From: Achatina immaculata
Taxonomy: Eukaryota; Mollusca; Gastropoda; Stylommatophora; Achatinidae
Reading direction: 5' to 3'
Assembly: GCA_009760885.1 (NCBI GenBank)
Contig: CM019707.1
Span: forward strand, 32,653,602 to 32,717,601
DNA length: 64,000 nucleotides
The position numbers and the translations under genes are program-made. This document shows, piece after piece, positions 44,619 through 57,463 of the stretch; position 1 is the stretch's first letter, and every line of letters starts with the position of its first letter. Under the pieces are notes generated by a model, which made no database searches, had not been told where the DNA came from, and saw only the letters and a list, made by a program, of their open reading frames with translations.

Positions 44619-45830
44619 TGAGGGGTGATTGATAAGTTCTCAGCGTAAGGTACAATAGTTTGTTTGTGGACAACTTTTTTTGGGTTATTTCTCAACGTAG
44701 TCCCTTTGCAAGTTTATGCACTTAGTCCAGTGATCCTGGAGCATATGGATCCCTTCTTTGTAAAAGTCAGCATCTTGTGCCAGTAGAAAGTGGTCTACAG
44801 CATGAATGACATCATCATCTGAAGCAAATTTGCGATCACTGAGCTCCTTTTTGAGTTTGGTAAACAGGTAATAGTCCGAAGGGGCCAAATCTGGGGAATA
44901 AGGAGGATGTTCAAGAAGCTGGAAGCCACATTCATGAATGGCAGCCATTGCCACTGCTGACTTGTGAACTGGAGCATTGTCTTGCTGAAAGATGACTGTT
45001 CTGCCCTTTTGAAGATAGTCTACCAATAGTCTACCAACTTTCTGAATCTCAAAAGATGGAAGCCATCACTTTGCCTACAGATAGAACCACCCTTGCTTTC
45101 TTCGGAGTGGGGATCCATGTTTCCACTGCTTTGACTGTTCTTTGGTTTCTGGTTGAAAGTGATGAACCCAAGTCTCATCCAAGGTCACAAATTGCTGAAG
45201 AAACTTTTCAGGATCTGCAGAAAAATGACCAAGATTGTCTCTTGACATGTTGAGATGCTGTCATTTGTGATCAGCTCCAAGAAGTTTCTGGACCCATCAA
45301 GCAGAGACCTTTGTCATTTGAAGATCATTGTGAATAATGGCATGAACACATTCCTGGGAGATGCCCAACTCAGTAGCAATGTACCACTCAATTAGTCGTC
45401 GCTGCTCCGTTATCATGTCATGGATTCTGCCGGTGTTTTCCTTGGTGGTTACCGTTCTTGGTCTTCCTGGACGGGGATCATCTTCCAGATTATCCCATTC
45501 ATGTTTGAACTGAGCGGCCCATTTCTTTACTGTGCTGTAAGAAGGGGCACTGTCACCTAGAGTCTCTAACATATCCTCATGGATCTCCTTCAATGATAAG
45601 CCCTTGATGCAGAGGTAGGGAATGACTGCTCAATGAGAAATTTTATCCATTTTCTCAATTTTTGCCTCATCCCTTACTACTTTAGAAGGCTGTAAAAAAA
45701 ATTGGTTGCAGTTAATTTCTTGAAACTTGGTGTTTAATCTTATATTAACCTGATCTACAAATGCACCTAATATCAACTGTGTATTTCAAGTATTTGTACC
45801 TTATGCCGAGAACTTATCAATCACCCCTCA
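44619..45830 (-). mobile_element. mariner-like DNA transposon, broken (copy 1)
   Basis: The termini TGAGGGGTGATTGATAAGTT (44619) and its inverted counterpart ending at 45830 match at about 33 of 35 bases and are flanked by TA-containing TTA. The minus-strand transposase has an N-terminal helix-turn-helix region (SYSTVKKWAAQFKHEWDNLE, about 45540-45470), a first catalytic aspartate in TLDETWVHHF, a second in FQQDNAPVHKS and a third in SPDLAPSDYYLF, the DD34D layout of mariner. A TGA near 45630 and a frameshift near 45085 inactivate it. Confidence 0.9.
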
Positions 45831-46404
45831 TTATATATGCAGTTACAAAATGTTACTTCTTTCATTATGTCAGTTTACTTGGTATACTATCTCTACTATT
45901 TTTTTTTCTATGATGGTGTCATTTGGATTATATGCTATCTGTTTCTTATTGACAATCATGCCAGTTATTATGACAAAGACATTTTTTTTGTGAACTCTGT
46001 ACTGTCAAGTACCATGTGGTTATGAAGCTAATGAGAGAGCAGATTCTGCTGCTGTTTTTTAAACTGAAAACTGATATTGTGTATTTTCATAAGTCATAGA
46101 GATTTGTGAATCTTAATGCTGAAATTTATCGCATCTGTGCTGCTGAGTCTTTCATAATTTCTTCCTCATATCCTGAAACCTGAGACTTCATTCTACAGAG
46201 ATCTGTGTCATAAGACAATATGAATATCAGCATGGGATATTATTGATTTATATTATTTTTTTAAATCATTGAACAACCAATTGTTAAAGCATGTAGATAT
46301 TATAAAATGGACCATCAGAGTTTGAATCTCAATATAAATAATGTTTCATTTGGAGCACTCGTACACACAGTAGGACTTTGACAGTTTTATCGTTCTACTT
46401 TCAG
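45831..46404. other. end of intron 11, unassigned
   Basis: No element recognised; ends in the exon 12 acceptor. Confidence 0.5.
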
Positions 46405-46529
46405 ATGGATGTTTCGTCAGGAACGGTCGCAGTATCAGGTCGCATTGCTTATGTGTCCCAGCAGGCCTGGATTACCAATGACACAATTCGAGACAACATT
46501 GTCTTTGGCCATGGCTATGAAGCAGATAG
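46405..46529 (+). CDS. ABCC5-like transporter, exon 12 (Q-loop)
   Basis: The acceptor TACTTTCAG is before 46405 and the donor GTAAAT after 46529. It reads [20 protein letters not shown], then [28 protein letters not shown] holds the Q-loop glutamine; NxTIRDNIxFG is typical of ABCC NBD1. It ends in phase 2. Confidence 0.96.
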
Positions 46530-46744
46530 GTAAATGCTGGAGAGCTCATTTTTGACAATTAGAATAGGTAACGTTTGGGAATGTTGAAGAGAACGAGCTT
46601 AGTTGAGATGTAATAAGATAGAAGTTGGCTCACAGAAATGCTTATATTATTGAGAAATTCATATATGCTTATGTGCACATAATCAAGTGTATTATAGATA
46701 GATCTCATTAAGTTTGTTCAGATTAAAATTGATAAAACTATATG

Positions 46745-46925
46745 TAAGAGGTCAACCATGTGAAACTCTAAAGAGGACATTGTTAAGAGAGGCCAAATTA
46801 GTAGGCATAAAATCCATTATTGAGGTTGAAAAGCTCGCCAAAAACAGAAAAATTTAGTGAACTACCATTTAAGCCCTATGTGACATTTAATGACACTGGA
46901 AGGATGTAAGATGTAAGATGTAAGT
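46745..46925 (+). pseudogene. LINE family L-B, last ~175 bp
   Basis: Reads RGQPCETLKRTLLREAKLVG-type sequence, then the terminus and a GGATGTAAGATGTAAGATGT tail. Confidence 0.82.
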
Positions 46926-47626
46926 GCTGCCTTTCAGATACATCAGTATGTAAGATAACAACAGAAACTCTGCAATGGAAATAGCCTTTGAACCACATTG
47001 ACCTCTCTAAAAGAAAATACCATCAGAAGATCTCTCCTTTGAATTATGTGCTGGACAACTGAATTTTCATTGTTGTTGCTTTTGTTGCATGAATCCATTT
47101 CTCTGATGATTTAGGCTAATTGTTCCAGTGCTTTGGTGTTTGCATTGTTTTTCTGTCATTTTAGTATAGCCATATGATATGTAAAACTTGGTGTAAAACT
47201 GAAGTTAAAAAGTAACTGTCCAATTATATGATGGGCCATGGAGGAAGAGTATTAGTCCTTGATGGCTGGATCATCAAACAAGTGTGGTTTACAACTTAGT
47301 ATGGGCTTTCACAGAGTGGAGAGGTCGTCTGGTTGTATTCTTAGGGCTTTCATATGCCCTCATTCGTGTCTTCATTTTGGGGGTAAAAATTATGGGGGAA
47401 GGCTGGGAAAAATGGACATGGGCGTGTGTGAGGGATGGGATGAGGTTTGTGTTGGGGATGAGGTTTGTGTTGGGGATGATGGTTGTGTTGTGTTGTTTTT
47501 GTTTTCACTATATAGGGATGTCATTTTGGGATATCACAACACTGTAGCACTATGTATTCTGTTATATCAGTTTCTTCAAAGACAATCTAAAAGTAGTGAA
47601 AAAGGTAATTGTAATAAATCTTTCAG
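46926..47626. other. intron 12, unassigned, with 21-bp triplicate
   Basis: GTTTGTGTTGGGGATGAG repeats about three times at 47441-47488 with a 21-bp period. Open frames through it are compositional. Confidence 0.5.
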
Positions 47627-47699
47627 ATATAAACAGGTTGTGGAAGCATGTGCTCTAGGTGATGATCTTTTGACCTTCCCTTCTGGAGATGCTACTGAG
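47627..47699 (+). CDS. ABCC5-like transporter, exon 13 (GC donor)
   Basis: The acceptor AATCTTTCAG is before 47627. With exon 12 it reads RYKQVVEACALGDDLLTFPS, then GDATE, the helical-subdomain segment (Y..V..AC.L..DL...P.GD.TE). The following exon begins [12 protein letters not shown], so the junction must fall after GAG at 47699, where the intron starts GCAAGA rather than GT. This is a GC-AG intron. Phase 0 at the 3' edge. Confidence 0.92.
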
Positions 47700-48019
47700 G
47701 CAAGATCATTTTTTTTTATTGTCTTGAATTTGTTTTATAAAATGTAGATATGATGGATCAGTTGATTAAACTCACTGTCAAACTTTTTAAAATTAACAAA
47801 AAATAGTCCTCTAATACATTTAGTACCATAGAGTAATGACATATCATATCTTTCATAACAATGAGGGATAATTGACTGATTTAATGATGGTGCATAGGGA
47901 CAATAGTACATGGGCATCTGATTTATGAAAAGATGTTACCATTGGGAATAATACGAGAAAAGCATTACTGTATGTTTCTAGCTTCATTCAGAGTTTGGTT
48001 TTTTTTTCCATTTCCTATG

Positions 48020-48478
48020 ATACTGATATCCACCCTCATTTATGCATGTAAAAGTTGGAAATCAACTAAAGAAATGGATAAGAAATTAGACTCTTTTGGA
48101 AACAAATGCCTCAGGAAAATACTTGGTATAAAATGGAACGAATTTAAGAACAACACAGAGATAAGACATATGAGCAAACAACAACCTGTCTCATGGGTGA
48201 TCAGAAAAAGAAGATGGACATATATAGGCCCTGTGATGAGAAGAAACAATCGGAGAATACTAAAACAAGCTATCAAGTGGAGCACAACAGGCTGAATAAA
48301 AAGAGTTTGACCACATGAAATTCATTGGATATTGGATATTGTTAAGAGAAGTCAGTTTAGTGGGCATAAAATCCCTTGATGAAGTTGAAAAACTCGCCAA
48401 AAACAGGAAAACTTGGCAAACAACTATTTGAGCCCTATGTGACATTTAATGGCACGGGAAGGATGTAAGATGTATGTT
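48020..48478 (+). pseudogene. LINE family L-B, C-terminal fragment
   Basis: Reads ISTLIYACKSWKSTKEMDKK, then LRKILGIKWNEFKNNTEIRH, VIRKRRWTYIGPVMRRN and a stop after STTG, then degraded terminus with a GGAAGGATGTAAGATGTATG tail. Frame loss around 48300-48340. Confidence 0.85.
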
Positions 48479-48689
48479 AATTTCCTTTCTTTGAAGAAAC
48501 AGTAATGAATTTTCTTGATATTTTCTTCAACCATGACCTTAATTTTTCCTTTCCACCAAATAAAAATTTCTGACCATTGAAAGTCTTTTAACCCTTAAAC
48601 TACTTTTGAGTCCTTTAAATGATTTTTTTTTAATGTAAAAAATGTAAGAGAAATGACAGCTGGTAAAACAGGTTCTAGTAATGAAGGTA

Positions 48690-48860
48690 GACAGAGGTGT
48701 ATGGATCATTGAGAAAGGCTTTCACTGAAATATTGGATTGCTGTATGTTCTTCTTCATTTGTATGAGCTCATCACACATTCTGCCATTCTTATTTCTGCC
48801 CATTTTCCTCACTCCTTCTATCTTTTTGTAAAACTGAACCGTGGACCTCTTTCTACCTTT
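48690..48860 (+). mobile_element. Penelope-like element, 3' remnant
   Basis: TGTATGGATCATTGAGAAAG, CTGAAATATTGGATTG, then CTCACTCCTTCTATCTTTTT and GTAAAACTGAACCGTGGACC match the 3' region at 10320-10470, decayed. Confidence 0.55.
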
Positions 48861-49304
48861 AAAATTAAAAAAATGAAGCCAGTTACCTGATTTTGTTCCA
48901 TAGCTGAGAGTTTATCTTTTTTTAAAATTTGCTGCAAAAGTTAGAAAAGGGCATTGAGTCATTTCCCAGTAAAACATGGTGCTATGATGAATGATAATAA
49001 AAAATGTCAATGAGTCCTGGATGTTCTTTAATGGTTGGTGGATTGATGTGGTTGGTATGTCTCTATATAACAATGAAAAATATAGTGAAATATGCAGTCA
49101 CTGTGTCTTTATTTGCAGCACTAGGGTGTTCCATTTATGTTTTATTGTACTTATTTTCAGCTAATGAGTTTCTGTGACTTGTTTTCTTATATGACATAAT
49201 ATTATTTACGTATCTGATGTTGTTCATCCACAAACAACTATCATCTGCTTACCTCAAAACTAGAGACACCTAAAAGCATCAATAATGTTTACGTTATTTA
49301 ATTC
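48861..49304. other. unassigned intronic stretch
   Basis: Nothing recognised. Confidence 0.5.
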
Positions 49305-51745
49305 TTACATCTTACATTCTTCCCGTGCCGTTAAACGTCACATAAGGCTCACATTGTTGTTTGCCAAGTTTTCCTGTTCTCAGCGAGTCTTTCAACTTCA
49401 TGAAGGGATGTTATGCCCACTAAACTGGCTTCTCTTAACAATGTTCTCTTTAGAGTTTCATGTGGTTGATCTCTTTTTCTTCGGCCTTGTATTTTCCACT
49501 TGATGGCTTGTTTTGGGATTCTCTGGTTGTTTCGTCTTAGAACGTGACTGACATATGTCCATCTTCTTTTTCTGATCATCAATGAAATAGGTTGTTGTTT
49601 GCTCATCTGTCTTATCTCTGCATTGTTCTTGAATTCGTTCCACTGATACCGAGTATTTTCCTTAGGCATTTGTTTTCAAAAGAGTAATTTCTTGTCTGTT
49701 TCTTTAGATGTTTTCCAGCTTTCACATGCATAAATGAAGGTGGACATTACATTTGAATTGAATAATCATAACTTGGTTTTTGTGCTTTTAACCTTTGAAT
49801 TCCATATGCTCTCAAGATTTTTGAAGGACAATGCTGCTTTTGCAATTCTAATTCTAACTTCCTTCCTGGTGTCACCATTCTGTTCTATGTAGCTGCCAAG
49901 GTACGCAAATTGGTTTTCTTCATCAACAACTGTTCTTTATATTTTTCCTTCTTGATTTATGAGAAGTTTCATTATTTTTGTTTTGTCTTTGTTAATTTCA
50001 AGACCTATTTTGCTAGCCAAGGAAGACAGGGAATCTGTTTTTTCCTGCATCAATTTCACATTGTCATTGACAAGAGTTATGTTATCTGCAAAATCAAGAT
50101 CTTTTATTTGGGTCCCATGTACCTACTCAATGCCGGTTTTACCAGTACAGCATCTTTTCATTATAAAGTCTATGGCAATTCCAAAGAGCAAGGGAGATAA
50201 TATACATCCTTGTTTCACACCTGTTTCAATCTGAAACCATTCGCTCATTCCTTCTTCTGTCTTGACTGCACAAACATATCCGTTGTAGATATCTCTAATG
50301 ATGTTGACAATTTTAGATGATATTCCATATAGTCTTAAAATGTGAATCTCTGTGTATGCTATCAAATGCTTTTTTAAAGTCTATGAAGTTCAGGATTAAT
50401 GGTTTCTGCTTTTCAATATGTTCTCCGAGCATTATTCTTAAAGTAAAGATCTGGTCGAGACCGCTTCTCGCTTTTCAAAATCCTGCCTGTTCTTTTCTCA
50501 TTGCAGTATCCACTACATCCTTAATTCTATTCAGAATAACTTTATAAAACACCTTTGACACAACTGATAGTAAGGTTACACCCCTCCAGTTATTGCAATC
50601 ACTGAGGTTGCCTTTTTTTTTGGTATTTTAACAATGATTCCCTTTTTCCATTTAGAAGGGACTTTTTCTTCTATCCAAATTTTATTAAACATTCTTTGTA
50701 GTTGGCTCATGTTGTCATTGTTAATAACTTTTAACATTTCAACTGTTATTTCACCTGCAGCTTTGTTGTTAGACATTAGATTCACTGCTGTTTCAATTTC
50801 ATTCAGTGTAACTTCATCTAAGTTGATATTTAGTTGTGGAATTGGTAAATCGGTTTCAAGATTTATTAATTCATTTGGGTGTGGTCGATTAAGTATTTCT
50901 TGGAAGTGTTCGGCCCATCTTTGCTTTTGGTCTTTACTTGATGTTAATAGGTTGCCTGTTTTGCTAAAGACTGGTCTTTCTCTGGAGGCAATAGCACCTG
51001 TTAGCCTCTTCTGTATGTTATATAGAGTTTTGCTGTCTCCTGTTTTTGCTGTATTTTCTGCTTTTTTGCCATATTGTCCATATATTCTCTTTTGTCTCTT
51101 CTAGCTGAACTGTTTACTTTATTGTCTAGTTCTTTGTGTGTTGGTTTTGCCAAAACTTTTCCAAGATCTATCTTTACATTCAACATGGCTAATTTGGCTG
51201 CTCTTCTTTCATGTATATATTTCCACATGCTATCTGACGTCCATGCTTTTCTGCTTGTTGGTTGCAGTCCAGCACTTGCTTTTGCTGCCGTGATTATGGC
51301 TGTGCTGTATGAATTCCATAATTCATCTATATCTGTCTCGTCTATCTCTTTGAGTGCTGCAAAATGTTTGGTAAGTTCCATATTGAAATCACTGTTGGTA
51401 TTTTCTTCTTGTAGGCTATGACTGTTTATCTTTCTGAGTATTGATTTCTTGTGTTGGCTTTTTAGTTTAAATCTTATCCTCCCTATAAACAGGTTGTGAT
51501 CACTGTTGACATCTACACCCCTATATGCTCTTATATCTATCAAAGATGTTCTGAATTGTTTTCTAATACAAAAATTATCTATCTGGTTTCTGGTTCTATC
51601 ATCTGGAGATATCCATGTTATTTTATGTATTTCTTTGTATGGAAATACTGTTCCTCCAATGATCATGCCCTCTGTTAGACATATTTCAATTAATCTTTCT
51701 CCATTCTGATTTACTGTATCAGTTCCTTCTTTTCCCATTACTTTT
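49305..51745 (-). pseudogene. LINE family L-B, longest copy (endonuclease end + RT), broken
   Basis: Tail complement CTTACATCTTACATTC at 49303-49320. The minus strand holds, from right to left: the end of an endonuclease with RNQIDNFCIRKQ and NSDHNLFIGRIR (51738-51400), where SDH is the conserved final motif. A linker of about 120 residues follows, then RT pieces: KAAGEITVEMLKVI (about 50745), PKKKATSVIAITGGV (50600), a palm fragment ETGVKQGCILSPLLFGIAID (about 50200) and the usual C-terminus (49669-49349, GRRKRDQPHETLKR). Several frameshifts split it. It is the only L-B copy with endonuclease sequence; truncation is inside the endonuclease. Confidence 0.87.
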
Positions 51746-51861
51746 TCAAGTCGGTGTTATCTTTTCCTACCTTGGTGTTGTTTAATTAAATGAATTTAAT
51801 TTATACATTAAGAAATGATGTATGGCAACATCTCATGTAGTTTGCTTTCATTTGTTGGTAG

Positions 51862-52600
<739 letters not shown>

Positions 52601-52778
52601 TATTTGAAAGACTGTGATGATATTCTGGTCATGAAGGATGGTATGATAGTGGAACAAGGGTCACATGATCAGCTATTAGCCAAAGATGGGGAATATGCAA
52701 ATTTGCTCAGACTGCAGGACCAGAACAATGGAGCTACCCCAGAGCAGAATGGGAATGTCAAGAGCAACATAATTTCTG
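52601..52778 (+). CDS. ABCC5-like transporter, exon 15 (end of NBD1)
   Basis: The acceptor TATTTTCCAG is before 52601. It reads [20 protein letters not shown], then [20 protein letters not shown] and a polar [19 protein letters not shown] linker. This is the terminal part of NBD1 (D-I-V-M-KDG.I.E.G....L). The donor is GTTAGA after 52778, in phase 1 with exon 16. If unspliced, translation adds one glycine and stops at TAG (52781-52783). Confidence 0.92.
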
Positions 52779-53224
52779 GTTAGAGAGTAGGGAAAAGTAC
52801 AAATATAGTTGAAAAAAAAAAACAGGTGTGATAGAGAAAGAAAGAGAATAGCAAGAAAAAAATACTAAAGTGTATTAGTGTGTATGACTGTGCTTGTGAA
52901 TATGTGTATGTGGATCTGATTATATAATCGTGTCCTCGTGTGCATGTGGAGATGTCATATTTCAGAGTTGATTTGGTTCTATTTTAATTTCATTAAATTT
53001 TTTTTTTCTTTTAAGGAGAATTCTGAACACCTAGAAAATGTTATATGAAAATCAAGATTTGTTGTTATGAGCTTTTAAAAGCAACCAGAAATCTACAGAT
53101 AGAAGGGGAAAAAAAGGGCAAAATTTATGAACATTTTGCACCAGAGTTAATCTTGTGCTTATGGAGCAGAGACGTACGTTTCAGAAAGTTGTCATCAACA
53201 AATTTATACTTGTTCATAACAAAC
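52779..53224. other. start of intron 15, unassigned
   Basis: No element recognised. Confidence 0.5.
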
Positions 53225-56200
53225 TGATATCATAGGAGTGTTTCAAACCCCTACTGCCTTGTAGGGTAGGCTCTGGCCAGAGTCAAAGGCTAGTGGAGTA
53301 AACCATAAACAAACCAGTGGAAGGCAAGGGGAAACCAACTCTGTACATTCCCAAGAACAATCATGACAGTCCACAATTCTTTGAATCTTAACGATGTTAA
53401 CTCTTTCCGTGCGGCAGAAGAAACACGGACGTGTCATGGCGTGCAGGAGTAAAACGCGGGTCTTGAACTGTAAGGGGGTATAGTTGTAAAATGGAATGGA
53501 AAACAGTATTTCCATGTACTTCCGTATACATAATATGTGTCAAAATGTAGCTAAATGAATGAAAATTTCATAAATGTAGAGTTTTTTAGGAAAAAAGAAG
53601 TAATGTGATGTTTTTAGACACTGATTGTGGCCAGCTCACCATCGGCTAGGTCTAGATTCGCGCTACTTACCCCTACTTACCATCTAAGATGTGTAGATCT
53701 ACTTGTTGATCTCGTATTGTGACTCTGTATTGCATTTCCGCTGCATGAATGTCTGAAATAACCTCCTAACTACTCCTAACTACTTCTTCAGTCGTCTAAA
53801 TATGTCTGAATCTACTTAGAAAACATTCAAGAGCAGCGGGGTGGCCATAGGCTATGTCCATACCCCTATCTACATCGTCAAAAATTGAAAAATTTCCATG
53901 CTTCGCCTCCTTGTTCTCGCTCGGCATCGCTCGTAACTAGGCATGCATTCTCCATTTTGAAAGTGTCACCGGAATTGCGGACGAAATATGTACAATCTAA
54001 ATGTTACACCGCTTGTTTTAATGGAACAAACAATGTCGAATTTTCGACCATACGCATGCTGGGGACCACCGGAAGTGTTGAAAATTCGACCATATGTACG
54101 GAAAGAGTTAATGGGGGTTCCAATGGAGTTGCTTCGTCTCGTAGGAACTGTCATGTGCGACAGGTGATACCAGATTGTCATCCAACTACTGTACACAAAG
54201 AAAACACAAGTAACACCAATTGCAACATGGAACATTATAACACTAACTTGTACTTGGAAAACTGGAAAACATTGAACAAGAAATGAAAAGAATGGAAATT
54301 AACATCCTTGGTTTATGTGAAATGAGATGGACTGGAGCAGGAAGCAGAGATCATAAAGACTTCAAAATAATATATTCCGGGGGAAACCAGCATAGAAATG
54401 AAGGTGGCATAATACTGGATAAGAAGACAGCAAGAACCGTGAAAGGTTTCTGATGCATATCAGACAGAGCTTTAATGTTTAAATTACAGGGCCACCCAAT
54501 AGACACACATCTCATCCAAGTATATGCACCAACTTCAGAAAGTTCTGATGATGAGATAAAAGAAATTTATAACAATCTGGACATGGCAATGAAACAGTGC
54601 AAACCATGGGAAGTAAACTTTGTGCTGGGTGACTTAAATGCGAAAGTAGGGACTGAATAAGACAATGAAGCTACTGGCAAGTATGGACTAGGAATCATAA
54701 ACAAAAGAGGAGAGATGTTGATTGAGTGGGCAAAAAGAATAAAATAATAATAGGAAATACTTGGTTTCAACAACACCCAAGGTGTCTATGGACATGGACA
54801 AGCCCAAATAATAATATACGTAACCAGATAGATTACATTATGATCAACAAAAGATTCAGGAACTCACTAATTTCTGTGAAAACAAGACCAAGCACAGACT
54901 GCAACAGTGACCACATCCCAGTCATAGGAAAAGTGAGAATCAGGCTAAAGAGGTTAAAAGTAGCAGCTGAAAACAAAGAACTAGCTGTTACGGAAAGATA
55001 AGGCAATACAAGAACAATATAGGACTATAGTACATAACAGGTATAATGCTATAGAGAAGATTGAAATGACCGATGAACAGTGGAATATGCTTAAATACTC
55101 TATTCAGCAAACATCTGTTGAAATCCTACCTCCAAATAAACAACACGCTAAACAGGGATGGATGACAGAAGAAATTTTGCAACTAATGGATTGGAGAAGA
55201 AGTCTTAAGGATGATAAAGATGAATATGACAAAATAAATAAAGAAATAAGACACAAATGCAATAAAGCTAAAGAAGAGTGGCTAAATAAGAAATGTAATG
55301 AAATAAAGACACACCGTCATGGAAACGCAAGAGATATTTTCAAACAAATAAAGGAGCTAACAAACAAAAGGACATACCACAAGACTGGTTGCCTGAAATC
55401 AAAGGAGGGGCATACAATAATGGACAGAGATGAAATAATGGCATGATGGTGTGAATACATTAGAGAACTCTATGAGGACAAAAGAAGTGAAATAGATATA
55501 CAAAATCAGTTTTCATTGCCCTACCAAAGAAACAAGGTGCAGTTGAATGTGAAGACCATCGAACTATTAGTCTTATGAGCCATGTTACCAAAATCCTGCC
55601 TCGTATTGTCATGAGAAGAGTCAGGGGCAAAATAAAACCAAAAATCGCTGAAGAACAGTGTGGCTTTGTCGAAGGAAAGGCACAAGTAATGTCAGATATA
55701 TATATATATATAACATTGATGGAAAGATCAATAGAAGTAAAGACAGACCTATACTTATGCTTCATAGACTACTGTAAAGCATTCGATAAAGTGAGACACA
55801 CAGAAATGATAAGAATGCTGGAAGACATCAACATAGACAGGAAAGATCTAAAACTCATCAAAAACATGTACTGGCAGCAATAGCAGCAATGAAGGTTGAG
55901 AACCAAATAGGAGCATTCCACAACATAAAATTGAGAGTGAGACAAGGATGTGTTCTATCTCCTGACCACTTCTGCTTGTACAGCAAAAACATAATGAGAA
56001 ATATAGAGAGCTTGCCAGGAATATCAATTGGCGGGTACAACCTTAACAACTTAAGATATGCAGATGACACAGTTCTGATTGCTAAAAGTGAAGGGGAGCT
56101 ACAGACTCTTCCGGACATCGTGGTTCATGAAAGTAAAAGTAAAGGTTTCAGCCTGAATAAAAATAAGACTGAAGTGATGGTCATCTCAAAGAAAAGAATA

Positions 56201-56840
56201 CCACCAAAATGTAGCATTACCATCGATGGCACAGAACTGAAACATGTTGATAGATTCAAGTACTTAGGAACGATTATAACAGCTGATGGGAAATGTCACA
56301 ATGAAAAAAAAAGCAGACATGCTTAGGCCAAGTCAGCATTCTAGAAAATGAGAAACATCTTGTACAACAGATCCATATCAATGGAAACAAGATTCCGAGT
56401 ACTTAAATGTTACATCGAGCCAATTTTGTTTTATGGATGTGAAGCATGGTCCATAAATAAGAGAGTACAGCAAGAAATGGAGGCCATGGAAATGTGGTTC
56501 ATAAGAAGAATGTTGAAGGTACCATGGATAGCTAAGAAAACCAATGAAGAAGTCTTAAGAGAGGTTGGAGTTGAAAGGCAAATTACAGCAAAGATCAGAG
56601 GCAGACAAGTGAGATTTGTAGGACACTTCCTGAGAAGAGGAAAATTGGAATACATTGTGGCAACTGGAAAAATTGAGGGAAGAAAAGACAGAGGAAGACA
56701 AGGAGAGAAAATACTGGATGGGCTGTCAGTGTGGCTAGGAAAATGTCACCGGCAGATCTCATAATCAAGTCTAAAGACAGGGAATTGTGGAGAGAAATGA
56801 TTGCCTATGCCACACGGCACAGCACTTGATTGATTGATTG
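53225..56840 (+). mobile_element. LINE family L-D, nearly full length, broken, with MITE in its 5'UTR
   Basis: The 5'UTR-like start (about 53240-53396, 54112-54180) resembles that of the L-C copy at 19858. The endonuclease follows in broken frames: MRWTGAGS (about 54325), LIQVYAPTSES (about 54512), VLGDLNAKVG (about 54625) and NSDHIPVIGKVRIRLKR (about 54903). RT begins MTDEQWNMLKYSIQ (55066), loses some sequence near 55500, and resumes with CGFVEGKAQV, LCFIDYCKAFDKVRH, RVRQGCVLSPDHF, and LRYADDTVLIAK (catalytic ADD near 56055). The C-terminus ends with a tail (TTGA)n at 56825-56840. Stops and frameshifts are frequent. Confidence 0.88.
53401..54107. mobile_element. TTAA-flanked MITE (piggyBac-type), copy 1
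   Basis: TTAA lies at 53397-53400 and 54108-54111. The termini CTCTTTCCGTGCG and its reverse complement (CGTACGGAAAGAG-like, one or two changes) abut the TTAA. The interior (about 707 bp) has no transposase. Sub-terminal GTCGAATTTTCGACCATACG and a GTTGAAAATTCGACCATA partner form an inverted pair. It is inserted in the 5'UTR of the L-D LINE, and the corresponding uninterrupted site is seen in the L-C 5'UTR near 20029. TTAA duplication and short termini are typical of piggyBac-family MITEs. Confidence 0.85.
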
Positions 56841-56884
56841 TTTCAGACTAAAGGAAGCAGGGCACAGCTAAATAGTAGAAAAAA

Positions 56885-57020
56885 AAGAAATCAGAATAGC
56901 CAAAGAGTTAACAAAGTAAAATAGATTATAAAATAATAATATTATTAAAAATAGTATTATAGTAAAATAAATTTTAAAATAACCAAATAGTAAAAATTAG
57001 CCAAAGAGTAGATCAGATAA
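56885..57020. other. AT-rich degenerate repeat
   Basis: AAATAGTAAAATAGATTATAAAATAATA-type near-repeats lead into the 27-bp array. Confidence 0.5.
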
Positions 57021-57285
57021 ACTTTAGCTAGTTAGTACATAAAGTAAACTTTAGCCATTTAGTAGATGAAGTAAACTTTAGTCAGTTAGTAGATGAAGTA
57101 AACTTTAGTCAGTTAGTAGATGAAGTAAACTTTAGTCAGTTAGCAGATGAAGTAAACTTTAGTCAGTTAGTAGATGAAGTAAACTTTAGTCAGTTAGTAG
57201 ATGAAGTAAACTTTAGTCAGTTAGTAGATGAAGTAAACTTTAGTCAGTTAGTAGATGAAGTAAACTTTAGTCAGTTAGCGTGTAA
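57021..57285. repeat. 27-bp minisatellite, about 9-10 copies
   Basis: The unit is AGTAAACTTTAGTCAGTTAG plus TAGATGA; inner copies are essentially identical and the left-hand ones diverged. Confidence 0.94.
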
Positions 57286-57463
57286 AGAAAAGAAGTGGGA
57301 ATTAAAAACAACTGTAAAATCCAGTACATCCAAAAAACAAAAAAGGCAAGAATGTAAAAGAACAAAACTAGAACTTCATTTTCAAAATGTTCCAGTATTT
57401 ATTCAGTTTCTTTTTTGTTCATATATTTCACAGATCACTTTTTTTATTATTATTGCTAATTAA

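Noticed and set aside
47259..47747. 162-codon plus-strand frame overlapping exon 13 as a separate gene
   Set aside because: Only the exon 13 part shows homology; the rest is intron with a 21-bp triplicate.
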